64,000 nt of DNA from NCBI GenBank assembly GCA_963815305.1, contig CAWFFW010000002.1, forward strand, positions 620,001 through 684,000, in the 5' to 3' direction. The DNA is from CAXBID01 sp963815305. GTDB taxonomy: Bacteria > Bacteroidota > Bacteroidia > Flavobacteriales > Flavobacteriaceae. The notes beneath the pieces were generated by a model. The model made no database searches. It saw nothing but the letters and a program-made list of their open reading frames with translations, and was not told the origin of the DNA. This document shows positions 36,975 to 46,887 of this stretch, in pieces (position 1 is the stretch's first letter; every line of letters begins with the position of its first letter). The position numbers and the translations under genes are program-made.

Positions 36975-39900
36975 TTTGGATCTGTAACACTTGTAACACC
37001 AACCAATGGTAAAGAGGTATAGGTATAAATCATCGTTCCTGAATTATAGGAATTACTCCTTATCGTTTGGTTAAATGATGTCCAACTTGCTTGAGTTGTT
37101 GGGTTTGTAGAGATATCGTCCAATTGGAGCAACAGCTGTTCTAAAGAACTTGCGGTATAAGGAGCAATAGCTGTGTTCATATTATAAGTATCTTTCACGT
37201 TCACAAATTTCACGATTGGGCTTTTTGAAATATCATCATCATAATAAAACCATGTGTTTTTATCTGATTTATCTTTAAAGGAACTTAGGCTTCTTCCTGT
37301 GTAATTAAGCTCAACTTCTTTAGAGTAATTACCTGTTTTTTCCCTTTTAAAAATGTTTGAAACGTATAATGGTAAATAATTGTTATAATTGGTAATCGTG
37401 CCCGAAACTATGTTTCCTGCCACTTTTGTCTCTGTTCGTAAGGGAACCGTTAGAATATCATTACTATTTAAAAAAGACACATTGGCTTGATTTACATTAG
37501 GGCTACTATCATCGGCATAGTAGTAATTTGTTTGTATACTCTGTCCTTGACTATCTGTTCCTATTTCTTGGGTAAGGCGTGAATATTTATCTTGCGAATA
37601 ATCAAAAGTTGTTGTGGTTGTTACACCATTATAAGTCTCGGTAACGCTGCTTTTTTTCCACCACTCGCCTTTTATGGGCATATAGTCTATTCTAAATGCA
37701 TTATCATCAAGTGTACTAGTATAAATCCTTTTAGCTACCATGGCCAAGTAAAAAGAGCTACTCTCTTTACTGTAACCGTTGGATACCGATTTTATAATAT
37801 TGTCATTATCATTCTTATAGATTATTTCATCGGGCAATCCATTTTTACTATTGTAATATGCGAGTGAAATAAACCCAACATCAGGATTATAGTATGAAGT
37901 CTGATTATAAAAACTATGCTCAATACTTCCTATATTTTGTTCTCCTATTTCATCCTCTGCTTTATCACTTTCAGTAACCACTACAGTTCCATAAGTAACA
38001 TTATTGGGATATAAAAAAGATTGACTATAGCTGCTTCCTGATCCCGTCCATTCTTTATAAAACTGTGCGCTCCAATTAAATCCCCCAGGTAAAAACTTTA
38101 CCTGAATATCCCAAAATCTTACTGGTATTTGCAAAAAACTACTGTACACCTCGTAATCAAATTTTTTACGTCCTAAGAAAGTGTCGTCGTAGTCCTTATT
38201 TATAATCTCTTTTATTCTTAATCCCGCACCTTGACTAGCAGCAATTGGATTTCCAGAATAATTTTTTTCATAACGATGATCTGATGCCCAAGGGTGATAA
38301 TCTATTTCACTTGCTAAATGCATATATTCATTGCCATTGCCTCCTCCCAAATAAAATTTATGAGGTTCAAACTTAAACTCAGAATATCCTTTTGTTGGGT
38401 ATGTTATTTTTGTGAGCTGCCCTTGTAACATATGATCAACACTTACGCCACGATTGCTATTCGCTTTTAAGCGCAAATTATCACTCGAACGAGTAGGGGA
38501 TAATGTATTTTCATTAATTATCCCTCCAGCAGCATAAATTTGTGTATCATCTGGAATGAGACCCGTATTATCATCTTGTCCATTATAATAACCCCAATAA
38601 TCCTGAGCTAGGGATAATATACCTGGCAAACCTATATCCTCTCTATATTCAAATTTATGGGGGTTGCCTTTATAGTTTTTATATCCATTTTTAATGACAT
38701 AATTTTTTAAATCTACTAGTTTATATTTGGTTGCAACATCTTCATCCATAGTAAATGGATAGTTTTGTACAGCATATTTATGGTTCCAAGGTAGATTAGA
38801 GTTTTTAGCATAAGGCAGCAACGAAAATTCATACCCCTGCTTTATTTCAATATTTTTATTGTCTAAGATTTCAACCGATTTTAAAAAAGGTTTATTTCGG
38901 TTAAGGTCTCTTACAAAATTAACAGTATAGTTAGGTGAAACTATACTAGAAAGAACCTTAAGATTATTTTGAACTGGGAACGGCTTCAAGTTGCCTGAAG
39001 CCGGACTATTAATAAAATAACCCGGAGTAAGAACAGCACCTGGTCTATTTCCCTGATAATCATTATCATCCACATACTGCCAGTTCTGATTATCTGAAAC
39101 AGATGCAGTAAGATAAAGCACATCATCGTAGTTAAATTTAATTTCAGCATTATCCTTCAATATTATCTTGGAAATTTTCCATGTGATTGAAGGATACGCT
39201 ACAGGTTGACTTGTTGATGCCGTTTCTTTTTTCACAGTTTCAACAGCTTGAAAATAAATCTTCATACCATCTGGTAATGTGGCAATCCAACCGTTTTCCT
39301 CGCAGTTCCAATTAGCCGTATCTTTTTCAAACACAATGTATTCTTTCTGCTCTAAAAAGACGATTTGCTTTGTGTCAGGATGGATATAAAACTTTCCTGA
39401 AAAACCTAAAAAATTAAATATGTAAATATCTGGATTGAACCATAAAGGATTGTCAGCCATTCCTTCAAAAAAACCGCCTAATATGCTCGGTGAGATTCTA
39501 TTGATCCAGAATTCAGAACTATAATTATACACATCTTCTTCAAAGCGCCAAGTAGTACCACAACAATGATGCTGGACATACTCTATATCCTTGTTTTCAT
39601 TCCAGTCACTTAATAACCAATTATAAACGGAAGAATTATGCATTGACTGATCATAATAAGAAGTTGTATTATCTGGATCGCCTTGAATAATTCTTGTAAT
39701 GGATCCTCCAGGATATAGATTCCATCCAAGTCCAACCCAAGTAGACTCATCAGCAACTCTAGCACCTCCAGAGGTATAGCTTAAGGAAATAGGGATACTT
39801 ATTTCCTTTTCATCTATAGAAAATAGAGGAATAGAAATACTAGGAGAGCCTATATAATAATTTATATCATAACTACCATACCTATTGAAAGCCGTAACAT

Positions 39901-40018
39901 CTGGCGGCTGCGGAGACATGTCCCAGTTTTGTTGGGCATCAGTAAATAGAAAGCTATGAATAAATACTATCAAAATATAAAAACCATTCATGTTACTAGT
40001 TGTTAATTTTTTGTTCAT
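36863..40018 (-). CDS. SpvB/TcB-like YD-repeat protein, cassette 2
   Basis: A 1051-residue secreted protein with a signal peptide (FYILIVFIHSFLFTDAQQ), the SpvB-like opening (DVTAFNRYGSYDINYYIGSP, ISIPISLSYTSGG, WVGLGWNLYPGG), a long beta-rich body and a terminal YD repeat identical to that of cassette 1 (YTMYYEYDALNRLKRVKD). The body is only distantly similar to its paralogue. It starts the second cassette operon, behind the shared promoter at 40118-40174. It is presumed partner or cocoon half of the JAB-tipped RHS protein. Confidence 0.8.
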   Translation of the reverse strand: MNKKLTTSNMNGFYILIVFIHSFLFTDAQQNWDMSPQPPDVTAFNRYGSYDINYYIGSPSISIPLFSIDEKEISIPISLSYTSGGARVADESTWVGLGWNLYPGGSITRIIQGDPDNTTSYYDQSMHNSSVYNWLLSDWNENKDIEYVQHHCCGTTWRFEEDVYNYSSEFWINRISPSILGGFFEGMADNPLWFNPDIYIFNFLGFSGKFYIHPDTKQIVFLEQKEYIVFEKDTANWNCEENGWIATLPDGMKIYFQAVETVKKETASTSQPVAYPSITWKISKIILKDNAEIKFNYDDVLYLTASVSDNQNWQYVDDNDYQGNRPGAVLTPGYFINSPASGNLKPFPVQNNLKVLSSIVSPNYTVNFVRDLNRNKPFLKSVEILDNKNIEIKQGYEFSLLPYAKNSNLPWNHKYAVQNYPFTMDEDVATKYKLVDLKNYVIKNGYKNYKGNPHKFEYREDIGLPGILSLAQDYWGYYNGQDDNTGLIPDDTQIYAAGGIINENTLSPTRSSDNLRLKANSNRGVSVDHMLQGQLTKITYPTKGYSEFKFEPHKFYLGGGNGNEYMHLASEIDYHPWASDHRYEKNYSGNPIAASQGAGLRIKEIINKDYDDTFLGRKKFDYEVYSSFLQIPVRFWDIQVKFLPGGFNWSAQFYKEWTGSGSSYSQSFLYPNNVTYGTVVVTESDKAEDEIGEQNIGSIEHSFYNQTSYYNPDVGFISLAYYNSKNGLPDEIIYKNDNDNIIKSVSNGYSKESSSFYLAMVAKRIYTSTLDDNAFRIDYMPIKGEWWKKSSVTETYNGVTTTTTFDYSQDKYSRLTQEIGTDSQGQSIQTNYYYADDSSPNVNQANVSFLNSNDILTVPLRTETKVAGNIVSGTITNYNNYLPLYVSNIFKREKTGNYSKEVELNYTGRSLSSFKDKSDKNTWFYYDDDISKSPIVKFVNVKDTYNMNTAIAPYTASSLEQLLLQLDDISTNPTTQASWTSFNQTIRSNSYNSGTMIYTYTSLPLVGVTSVTDPKGYTMYYEYDALNRLKRVKDSEGKVLSENQYHYKGQQ

Positions 40019-40117
40019 GGCTTTAAATGTTTTATTTATTTTAATAATTGAGCAAAAAAAAGTAAGTAATAAATACCCCTTGATATGTTGTTATGGATTA
40101 ATTAGAATTTAATGGAT

Positions 40118-40174
40118 TAAAATTAAAGAAGCTTTTTAATAAAAAAGTAAGGGTTTGCATTACAAGTAATAAGG
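40118..40174 (-). promoter_or_regulatory. Shared regulon promoter, copy 5 (toxin cassette 2)
   Basis: TAAGG 40148-40152, CATTAC 40158-40163 (one mismatch), TAAGG 40170-40174; box TAATTTTA on the minus strand at 40125-40118, spacing 23 bp as in the others. Confidence 0.75.
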
Positions 40175-40261
40175 TGGGTAAAATTTCAATCGATTATTAC
40201 TTAGAACATTGATTTCAGGACAGTACAAGACAGTTTTTAATCTAATCGTCTATAAATTAGA

Positions 40262-40318
40262 CCTTACATGAAGTAAGGTAAACCCTTACTTTTTTGTGGT
40301 TTTATATAAATAGCTTTG
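40262..40318 (+). promoter_or_regulatory. Shared regulon promoter, copy 6 (rightward secretion operon)
   Basis: On the plus strand: CCTTA 40262-40266, GTAAGG 40273-40278, CCTTA 40284-40288 and a perfect -7 box TAGCTTTG at 40311-40318. It is divergent with copy 5 and precedes the response regulator and the G-O-E-D-L-M genes. Confidence 0.8.
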
Positions 40319-40390
40319 TAATGTTTGTATAAAATTATAGAAACGTAGAGGGTTGCTATTTTCGTATTTTAAAAACAAAACTGTTCTTTT

Positions 40391-41068
40391 ATGACTAAAT
40401 TAATACAGACTTTAATTATTGAGGATCACCCCTTTATTATTGAAGGATACATTCGTGTATTAGATCACATTGCTTCAAAACACGACAACCTAGATTTTAA
40501 GATTACAATAGCTAAAAATTGTGATGAAGCCAGTTATGAAATAGAGCATGCCACATGTCATGATATACTTGATTTAGTTTTTTTGGATATTAGCCTGCCT
40601 CCATCTAGTGATAAAAAACTACTATCTGGTGATGACTTAGGAATAAAACTAAGATGCTTGTTTCCAAAAGTAAAAATTATCATAGCCACTCATTTGGATA
40701 ACAATTTCAGACTTATTAATATTTTAAAAACCATAAAACCTGATGCACTGCTACTTAAAAATGATTTAACATTTCAAAGCTTAGTCGAGGGTGTTTTAAA
40801 TGTGATTCATGATGTGCCATTTTATAGCAATCCAATTTTAAAATTAGTAAGACAGCATATCTCCAATGATTTTAATTTGGATGATATTGATAGACAAATG
40901 CTATATCATTTATCTCTAGGTACTAAAACCAAGGAGCTACCTGAAATTGTGTCTCTGTCTCAAGCGGGTATTGAACGCAGAAAACGACGACTTAATCAAA
41001 TATTTAATAATGAAAAAAAAACAGACAAAGCCTTACTAAAGCTTGCTAAAGAAAAAGGGTTCCTATAA
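40391..41068 (+). CDS. DNA-binding response regulator (NarL/LuxR type)
   Basis: A 225-residue two-domain protein. The receiver has the acidic pair in LIIEDHPFIIEG, the phospho-acceptor Asp in DLVFLDISLPP and the conserved Lys in DALLLKND. The C-terminal DNA-binding domain has the helix-turn-helix pattern LDDIDRQMLYHLSLGTKTKE, LPEIVSLSQAGIERRKRRL. No partner kinase is encoded in the window. As first gene of the rightward secretion operon, behind one of six identical composite sites, it is the prime candidate for the regulator that binds them. Confidence 0.85.
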   Translation: MTKLIQTLIIEDHPFIIEGYIRVLDHIASKHDNLDFKITIAKNCDEASYEIEHATCHDILDLVFLDISLPPSSDKKLLSGDDLGIKLRCLFPKVKIIIATHLDNNFRLINILKTIKPDALLLKNDLTFQSLVEGVLNVIHDVPFYSNPILKLVRQHISNDFNLDDIDRQMLYHLSLGTKTKELPEIVSLSQAGIERRKRRLNQIFNNEKKTDKALLKLAKEKGFL

Positions 41069-41080
41069 AAAATTAATACA

Positions 41081-41512
41081 ATGAAAACAATTTTGTTTCA
41101 AAACACACATAACAAATCAAGAAAAATAGCAGCCTATAACTTACAGGAAGTCTTAATAGTGCTTGTTATTATAGGTATTCTATTGTTGTTAGCCTTACCA
41201 AATTTAATGCCCTTGATAAGCAAAGCCAAAAGTATTGAAGCCCAAACTCAGTTAAAATATATATACAATTCACAAACTAGCTATCGCTATATGTACTCTA
41301 AGTTTTCGAGTGATTTGAATGAGATAGATTTTGCGCCACCAAAAACTGTTAAAGAAGATGGAACTAGTAATTATCTGTATGAAGTGGTTACCGCTAACAA
41401 TAATAGCTTTAAAGTAAGAGCTACTGCCATTACCGATTTTGATGGTGATGGTGTTTTTAATGTTTGGGAGATAGATGAGAATGGCAATCCAAAACAAACT
41501 GTTAAAGACTAA
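41081..41512 (+). CDS. gspG: Major pseudopilin, GspG-like
   Basis: A 143-residue prepilin with a long basic leader (HNKSRKIA), cleavage at AA-YNLQE with Tyr instead of Phe at +1, Glu at +5, and the helix VLIVLVIIGILLLLALPNL followed by KAKSIEAQTQL, the standard pilin alpha-1. Near the C-terminus DFDGDGVFNVWEID forms a calcium-binding loop, typical of GspG. It would polymerise into the pseudopilus. It starts 12 bp after the response regulator gene, and its stop overlaps the peptidase start. Confidence 0.88.
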   Translation: MKTILFQNTHNKSRKIAAYNLQEVLIVLVIIGILLLLALPNLMPLISKAKSIEAQTQLKYIYNSQTSYRYMYSKFSSDLNEIDFAPPKTVKEDGTSNYLYEVVTANNNSFKVRATAITDFDGDGVFNVWEIDENGNPKQTVKD

Positions 41513-41997
41513 TGGTTATTCTAATCATTAAAATAGGACTTATTGTAAGCTTTGGAATCATTTTTTTTCAAGATTTAAAGTATAGGCAAGTATATTGGTT
41601 TTTGTTTCCACTAATTGGATTATTTGTTGGAATTCTATTTTATTTTAAAACACTTCCTGAGCTATTTTATACGTCGGTTTTAATTAACTTACTTTTTGTA
41701 TCGATGCTTTTAGGGATTGTTTTTTTTTATACAAAACTCAAACTTAAAACAAAATTCGACAATGTTATTGGATTAGGAGATATATTAATGTTCATTGCCT
41801 TAATCTTTGGAAGCGCATCTATAACCTTTATAATTCTTTTGCCAAGTGCTCTTATTTTCTCATTAGCCATACATATGGTAGTTTCAAAAAAACAAAAGAC
41901 CGTTACCGTTCCTTTAGCAGGCTATATGAGCCTATTTTTTGGCATCACCTACCTCAGTTTTTGGTTTGGAATTATTGATACCCTTTATCAAGTATAG
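41512..41997 (+). CDS. gspO: Prepilin peptidase, A24 family (minimal form)
   Basis: A 161-residue polytopic protein. The aspartyl protease residues are in FQDLKYRQV and in the GxGD motif of VIGLGDILMFIALIFG. The N-terminal methyltransferase domain with its zinc cysteines is absent, so it is the short peptidase-only type. It would cleave the leaders of the G, I and J pseudopilins of the island. It overlaps the pilin stop by one base and is followed 2 bp later by the ATPase gene. Confidence 0.85.
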   Translation: MVILIIKIGLIVSFGIIFFQDLKYRQVYWFLFPLIGLFVGILFYFKTLPELFYTSVLINLLFVSMLLGIVFFYTKLKLKTKFDNVIGLGDILMFIALIFGSASITFIILLPSALIFSLAIHMVVSKKQKTVTVPLAGYMSLFFGITYLSFWFGIIDTLYQV

Positions 41998-41999
41998 CC

Positions 42000-43409
42000 A
42001 TGGTGAAAACAGAATTTAATATTGAAACGTCTTTATTACAGCTTATCAGTAGTGAGCAGGCTTATCATTATAATATTGTTCCAGTTGAAGTTCAAAACGG
42101 ACATATTATTTTCAGAGCTGCGAGCCCTTCGGATAACTTAAAACAAGAATTGCAGGTGGTTTTAGGAAAACAAATTCAATTACTTCCAGAGACCTCAGAA
42201 AACATTAAACAATACCTAGCGACCAATTTTAGAAAACAATCATCAGACGCTAAAGAAGATTTACATTATAGTACCGATTTTCTTGAAAAGCTATTACTGA
42301 AAGCAAAAAATATTGGCAGTAGTGATATTCATTTTGAGCCTTATGAATATCGATGTCGTGTGCGTTATCGTTTAGATGGTAAATTGAAAGAGCAATTCCT
42401 TATTGCTTTATCTGAATACCCTGTGATTGTTAATAAATTAAAAATTAAAGCAGGTTTAGATATTTCTGAAAAACGTTTGCCACAAGACGGACGCATTACC
42501 ATAAAAACGCATATGGATGAATTTGATATTCGTGTCTCCAGTTTACCGACACTTCATGGTGAAAAAATAGTATTGCGTATTTTAAGTAAAGATGCCGATC
42601 ATATCAAGTTGGAGGATTTAGGATTTACTGAAAAGGAATTAAGAACCTATACAGAAACCATTAAAAAACCTAATGGTATTGTGCTGATTTCAGGTCCTAC
42701 AGGTTCCGGAAAAACTACCACATTGTATGCGACATTAAAATTGCTTAACGATGACAAAACAAATATTGTTACCATTGAAGACCCCATAGAATATACCCTT
42801 GAAGGTGTAAACCAAGTACAGCTTAAAGAAAATATTGGACTTGATTTTGCAAATACACTACGTACTTTTTTACGACAAGACCCCGATGTGATTATGGTGG
42901 GTGAAATACGTGATGTAAAAACAGCTAATATGGCTATTCGAGCTGCTCTTACAGGACATTTAGTATTGTCTACGGTACATACCAATTCCGCCTGGGCTAC
43001 GGTTTCTAGGTTGATTGATATGGGCATTCCTGCGTTTTTAATTGCTAGTACCTTAAACGTGAGTGTTGCGCAACGTCTGGTTAGAAAACTTTGCAATAAT
43101 TGTAAACAAGAAGAACTTATTAATAAAGACATTTTTCCAGAGCACTTTAGTATTCCTAAAACCTTAAAAACACACTTCTTAGGTATTGGGTGTAATGGGT
43201 GTTATCATACAGGTTATCAAGGCAGAAAAGCTATTTATGAGATTATACCCATAACAAAAACTTTAGTAAACCATATTAAACGTAACGATTTAGAGATTGA
43301 CAATTACCTAAAAGAACACAATATTGCTACTTTAAAAACAAACGCCACTAATTTAGTAGAACAAGGTATTAGCTCTGTTGAAGAAGTTTATGCTTTACTA
43401 AGCCAATAA
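42000..43409 (+). CDS. gspE: Type II secretion ATPase GspE
   Basis: A 469-residue hexameric motor ATPase. Visible motifs: N2 domain (GSSDIHFEPYEYRCRVRYRL), Walker A (SGPTGSGKTTTLYATL), Asp box (VTIEDPIEYTLEGV), Walker B (QDPDVIMVGEIRD), His box (TGHLVLSTVHTN) and the zinc-binding four-cysteine region (CNNC ... CNGC). All catalytic residues are present. It powers pseudopilus assembly through GspF, whose gene is in the leftward operon. Confidence 0.95.
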   Translation: MVKTEFNIETSLLQLISSEQAYHYNIVPVEVQNGHIIFRAASPSDNLKQELQVVLGKQIQLLPETSENIKQYLATNFRKQSSDAKEDLHYSTDFLEKLLLKAKNIGSSDIHFEPYEYRCRVRYRLDGKLKEQFLIALSEYPVIVNKLKIKAGLDISEKRLPQDGRITIKTHMDEFDIRVSSLPTLHGEKIVLRILSKDADHIKLEDLGFTEKELRTYTETIKKPNGIVLISGPTGSGKTTTLYATLKLLNDDKTNIVTIEDPIEYTLEGVNQVQLKENIGLDFANTLRTFLRQDPDVIMVGEIRDVKTANMAIRAALTGHLVLSTVHTNSAWATVSRLIDMGIPAFLIASTLNVSVAQRLVRKLCNNCKQEELINKDIFPEHFSIPKTLKTHFLGIGCNGCYHTGYQGRKAIYEIIPITKTLVNHIKRNDLEIDNYLKEHNIATLKTNATNLVEQGISSVEEVYALLSQ

Positions 43410-43480
43410 ATCCAGTCCATAATGGACATTTAACTAAAAACAGTAATCATTTGAAAGGCCATAATTAATTAAAACTATAC

Positions 43481-45688
43481 ATGAATAAACTCCTTTATAT
43501 ATCAGTATTATTAACGTTTAGTTTTTGCTTTTCGCAGAGTGATAGTTCACGTATTCAAAGCATCAAAAATCAATTAGAGATTTTATCAGTTGATAATGCT
43601 GGATTAACCGAACAGGTGAAAACTGAAATTAGTGTGAGTAATATAAGTTTATCAAATTTTCTATTAGCTATTTCAGAGATTCATAAAGTTAATATAAATC
43701 TAGAACCTGACCTTAATCAAATTACTATCGTTAACAATTTTTCCAATGTCACAGTTGCTGATTTATTAGTGTTTTTATGTAAAGAATATAGTTTAACTAT
43801 TGATTTTACCGGTAATATTCTTTCTATAAAAAAACATATACCTCCAATTGAAATACCTGAAGAACGTATCATTCCCATTGTATTTACTCCAAAAGATAGC
43901 ACCATTACTATTGACGCAAAAGAAGATAAATTGTATGATGTTTTTAAACGTATCATGGATGAAAGTGGCAAAAATTTGGTGTTTGCGCCAGGCATGGAAA
44001 ACAAAACACTTACTTCGTATATAAAAGATATGCCTTTTGATGCGGCGATGGATAAATTGGCGCTAGCAAACAATTTATTTGTTGAAATAACCAAAGATCA
44101 TTTTTATGTGTTTGAAGATGTTACAGTAACTAATAACGCAAACGGCAAACCAAAAGGCAGCAGAAGAAACACGACGAGTTTTAAAATTTTAGACCATGAT
44201 AGAAAATTACTTGAAGTCGATTTTGTAAATACCCCTATTGCAGACATTATCAGTGACATTGGCACAGAATTAAATATTGATATTTTTACCGCAACGCCAT
44301 TGCAAAATGCTGGAACGGTTACTTTTAAAACAAAGTCCATTAGTTTTGATGAATTGCTTATTAAAATATTTGAATCACAATCTGTCTCCAATATAGCGGC
44401 TCCTTTAGATGCCAATTTGAATCCCAATAGAAACAAAGCAAATCCGAATCAAAATAGTCCAAATCCTAGTGGTGATGTATTACAATCATTCACCTTTAAA
44501 AAAGAAGGAAACACTTATTTTTTTGGGACCGAAAACCAACTAAGCGTTCGTAAAGTTGAAATTATACATTTAATTTCGCGAACGGTAGAAATTTTTGCAG
44601 ATCCTTCAGGTGGTGGAAACAGAACTAGATCGGTTGGAAGAACTTCAAGATATCAAAATGGCTATAACAATAGTAACTATGGTAACAGTAATAATAATTA
44701 CACCAATCAGTTTGACAACAATATTGGAGTAACTAATAGAACCAATAGGGAATCCATTAATACCAATAGTCAAACTGGATTTAGCGATTCTGGCAATAAG
44801 GGAGAAGCCTTATTGAGCATTCTTCCCGATGACATTAAACAAGGTTTAGACGTTAAAATTGATTATGAACTCAATAGTTTTTACGTTATGGGTTCTAGTG
44901 AAAAAATAGAGCGTTTTAAAGAGTTCATCAAAAAAATTGATAAGCCAGTACCTGTTATTCTTATTGAAGTGATGCTGATTGAAGTCAGCAGAAATTCAAA
45001 TATTGAGACTGGTGTGAGTTGGGGCATTGGTGAAAAATCTACAGAAACTAAGGGTGGAATTTACCCAAAAACCGATTTAACCTTAGGAGCAAAAACTATT
45101 AATAAAGTGCTTAATGGTTTTGATGGTTTCGGGCATATCAATTTAGGGAAAGTAATACCTAACTTTTTTGCCACAATAAAAGCTATGGAATCTAATGGAA
45201 ATATTAAGATCCGTTCTACCCCAAAATTGTCAACTTTAAATGGGCATAGAGCTTCCTTTTCTAACGGACAAACCTCCTACTATGCGGTTACCCAACGCAA
45301 TATTTATGGGACAGATAATCCACAAACCTCTGAAATTACCAATTATGAACCCATCGATGCAGAACTTGGATTGACCATTAAACCATTAGTTTCTGGTGAT
45401 GGACAAGTCACTCTTGATATTTATGTGGTGCAATCTAGTTTTGGATTACGTATTGCCGAAGATGCGCCGCCAGATTTAAACTCACGAGAGTTTAGTTCTA
45501 TTATTCGTGTTCAAGACCAAGATATTGTGGTTTTGGGAGGTTTAGAGGAACTAGAAAAAAACGATTCTGGCTCTGGCGTCCCTTTTTTAGCTCGTGTACC
45601 TATAATTAAATGGTTATTTAGTCAGCGGAAGCGAACAGATTCTAAGTCTAAACTAACCGTACTCATCAAACCTACCGTGATATACTAA
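43481..45688 (+). CDS. gspD: Secretin GspD/PilQ
   Basis: A 735-residue outer-membrane secretin. Signal peptide (LLYISVLLTFSFCFSQ), an STN-like domain and N domains in the first half, an Asn-rich linker at about 395-430 (NGYNNSNYGNSNNNYTNQF) and the secretin core with VPVILIEVMLIEVSRNSNIE, TPKLSTLNGHRASF and the end motif QDIVVLGGLEE. It forms the exit gate for the machine. It is followed with one-base overlap by the L-like gene. Confidence 0.92.
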   Translation: MNKLLYISVLLTFSFCFSQSDSSRIQSIKNQLEILSVDNAGLTEQVKTEISVSNISLSNFLLAISEIHKVNINLEPDLNQITIVNNFSNVTVADLLVFLCKEYSLTIDFTGNILSIKKHIPPIEIPEERIIPIVFTPKDSTITIDAKEDKLYDVFKRIMDESGKNLVFAPGMENKTLTSYIKDMPFDAAMDKLALANNLFVEITKDHFYVFEDVTVTNNANGKPKGSRRNTTSFKILDHDRKLLEVDFVNTPIADIISDIGTELNIDIFTATPLQNAGTVTFKTKSISFDELLIKIFESQSVSNIAAPLDANLNPNRNKANPNQNSPNPSGDVLQSFTFKKEGNTYFFGTENQLSVRKVEIIHLISRTVEIFADPSGGGNRTRSVGRTSRYQNGYNNSNYGNSNNNYTNQFDNNIGVTNRTNRESINTNSQTGFSDSGNKGEALLSILPDDIKQGLDVKIDYELNSFYVMGSSEKIERFKEFIKKIDKPVPVILIEVMLIEVSRNSNIETGVSWGIGEKSTETKGGIYPKTDLTLGAKTINKVLNGFDGFGHINLGKVIPNFFATIKAMESNGNIKIRSTPKLSTLNGHRASFSNGQTSYYAVTQRNIYGTDNPQTSEITNYEPIDAELGLTIKPLVSGDGQVTLDIYVVQSSFGLRIAEDAPPDLNSREFSSIIRVQDQDIVVLGGLEELEKNDSGSGVPFLARVPIIKWLFSQRKRTDSKSKLTVLIKPTVIY

Positions 45689-46887
45689 TGTTAAATCAGT
45701 TAAAAACATATTTACTTTATGGCTATTATTTTTGTGGGGTTGAACATAGTTCACAAAATGGTGCAGAAAAAATATATGCCACCGTTTTAAAAAAAAACAA
45801 GAGTAATATTGAGATTGAAAATTTCTATGAAGTAGCTTCTATAGAAATTCTCAAAACTAAGCTCCCTAAAAAACAACCTATTTTTATTATAATTAATGAT
45901 GATAACGTTCTTACCAAACGTATCGATAGTGAACAGATAGACCTTGTTAAATTAGTTTACAGTGCCTTTCCAAATATAAATCTTGATGATTTCTTATATG
46001 AAGTTATTTCAGAACAAAAACAGCATTTTGTATCTATCTGCAGAAAGACTTATGTTGAAACATTGATTTCTGAATATAAAAAAAATAACGTCTCAATTAT
46101 AAATATTTCACTTGGCAATAGTATTATTTCAGGCATTGTTTACTATTTAGATTCAAAACAAGTTTCAACCTCAAATGCTCAGATTTCCATTAACAATAAA
46201 GCCATTTCTTCTATTGAAAAAAAGGAAATCAAAGAAATCATAAATTATGATGTAAACGGATTGACGGTAAGTAATAATTACTTATTATCCCTCTCTGGCG
46301 CATTAAACTCCATATTGGATCATTTCCATTCTGTTTCTAATTTCGAAACACTAAAGCGATTACTTAAAAGTAATTTTAAGCAAATGCGCTTTTTTACACA
46401 GTTTATAAAGTTCGGATTGGTTTTATTATTGGGAATATTGTTAATCAATTTTTTTGTTTTCAACCATTATTTTAATGAGGTAAATACTTTACAGCAAACA
46501 TCTCAAATCAATCAAACAACAAAACAAAAAATACTAGAGCTAAACGAAAGTGTAGGTAAATCACAAAAGATAGTTGAAGATATGTTCAAAGGAGGTTCTT
46601 CCAAAAGTTCATTCTATGTTAATATCATAGTTCAAAGTTTGCCAAATTCTATTTTGCTCTCAGAACTAAATTATCAACCTATTTTAAAACGTATTAAAGC
46701 TGAACAATCTATAAATGTGGATGGAAATTCTATTTTATTAAGTGGTGAATCTAACAACAGTGATGTATTTTCAAATTGGCTGACAGATTTAGAAAATAGC
46801 AATTGGATTAATAAAGTAGAAATTTTGAGCTATGAAGATCTTTCTAAATCAAGTTCTGAATTCAGTCTTAAACTAGTTATTAGATGA
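45688..46887 (+). CDS. GspL/PilM-PilN-like inner-membrane protein
   Basis: A 399-residue protein with a cytoplasmic N-terminal part (about 235 residues), one membrane helix (FGLVLLLGILLINFFVFNHY) and a periplasmic coiled-coil and ferredoxin-like part. This is the layout of GspL or a PilM-PilN fusion, which recruits the ATPase to the membrane. Sequence similarity by eye is weak; position between D and the M-like gene supports the call. The next gene overlaps by four bases. Confidence 0.7.
   Translation: MLNQLKTYLLYGYYFCGVEHSSQNGAEKIYATVLKKNKSNIEIENFYEVASIEILKTKLPKKQPIFIIINDDNVLTKRIDSEQIDLVKLVYSAFPNINLDDFLYEVISEQKQHFVSICRKTYVETLISEYKKNNVSIINISLGNSIISGIVYYLDSKQVSTSNAQISINNKAISSIEKKEIKEIINYDVNGLTVSNNYLLSLSGALNSILDHFHSVSNFETLKRLLKSNFKQMRFFTQFIKFGLVLLLGILLINFFVFNHYFNEVNTLQQTSQINQTTKQKILELNESVGKSQKIVEDMFKGGSSKSSFYVNIIVQSLPNSILLSELNYQPILKRIKAEQSINVDGNSILLSGESNNSDVFSNWLTDLENSNWINKVEILSYEDLSKSSSEFSLKLVIR

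Noticed and set aside
41512..41997. Truncated prepilin peptidase
   Set aside because: Absence of the methyltransferase part is normal for short A24 peptidases; both catalytic Asp residues are present.
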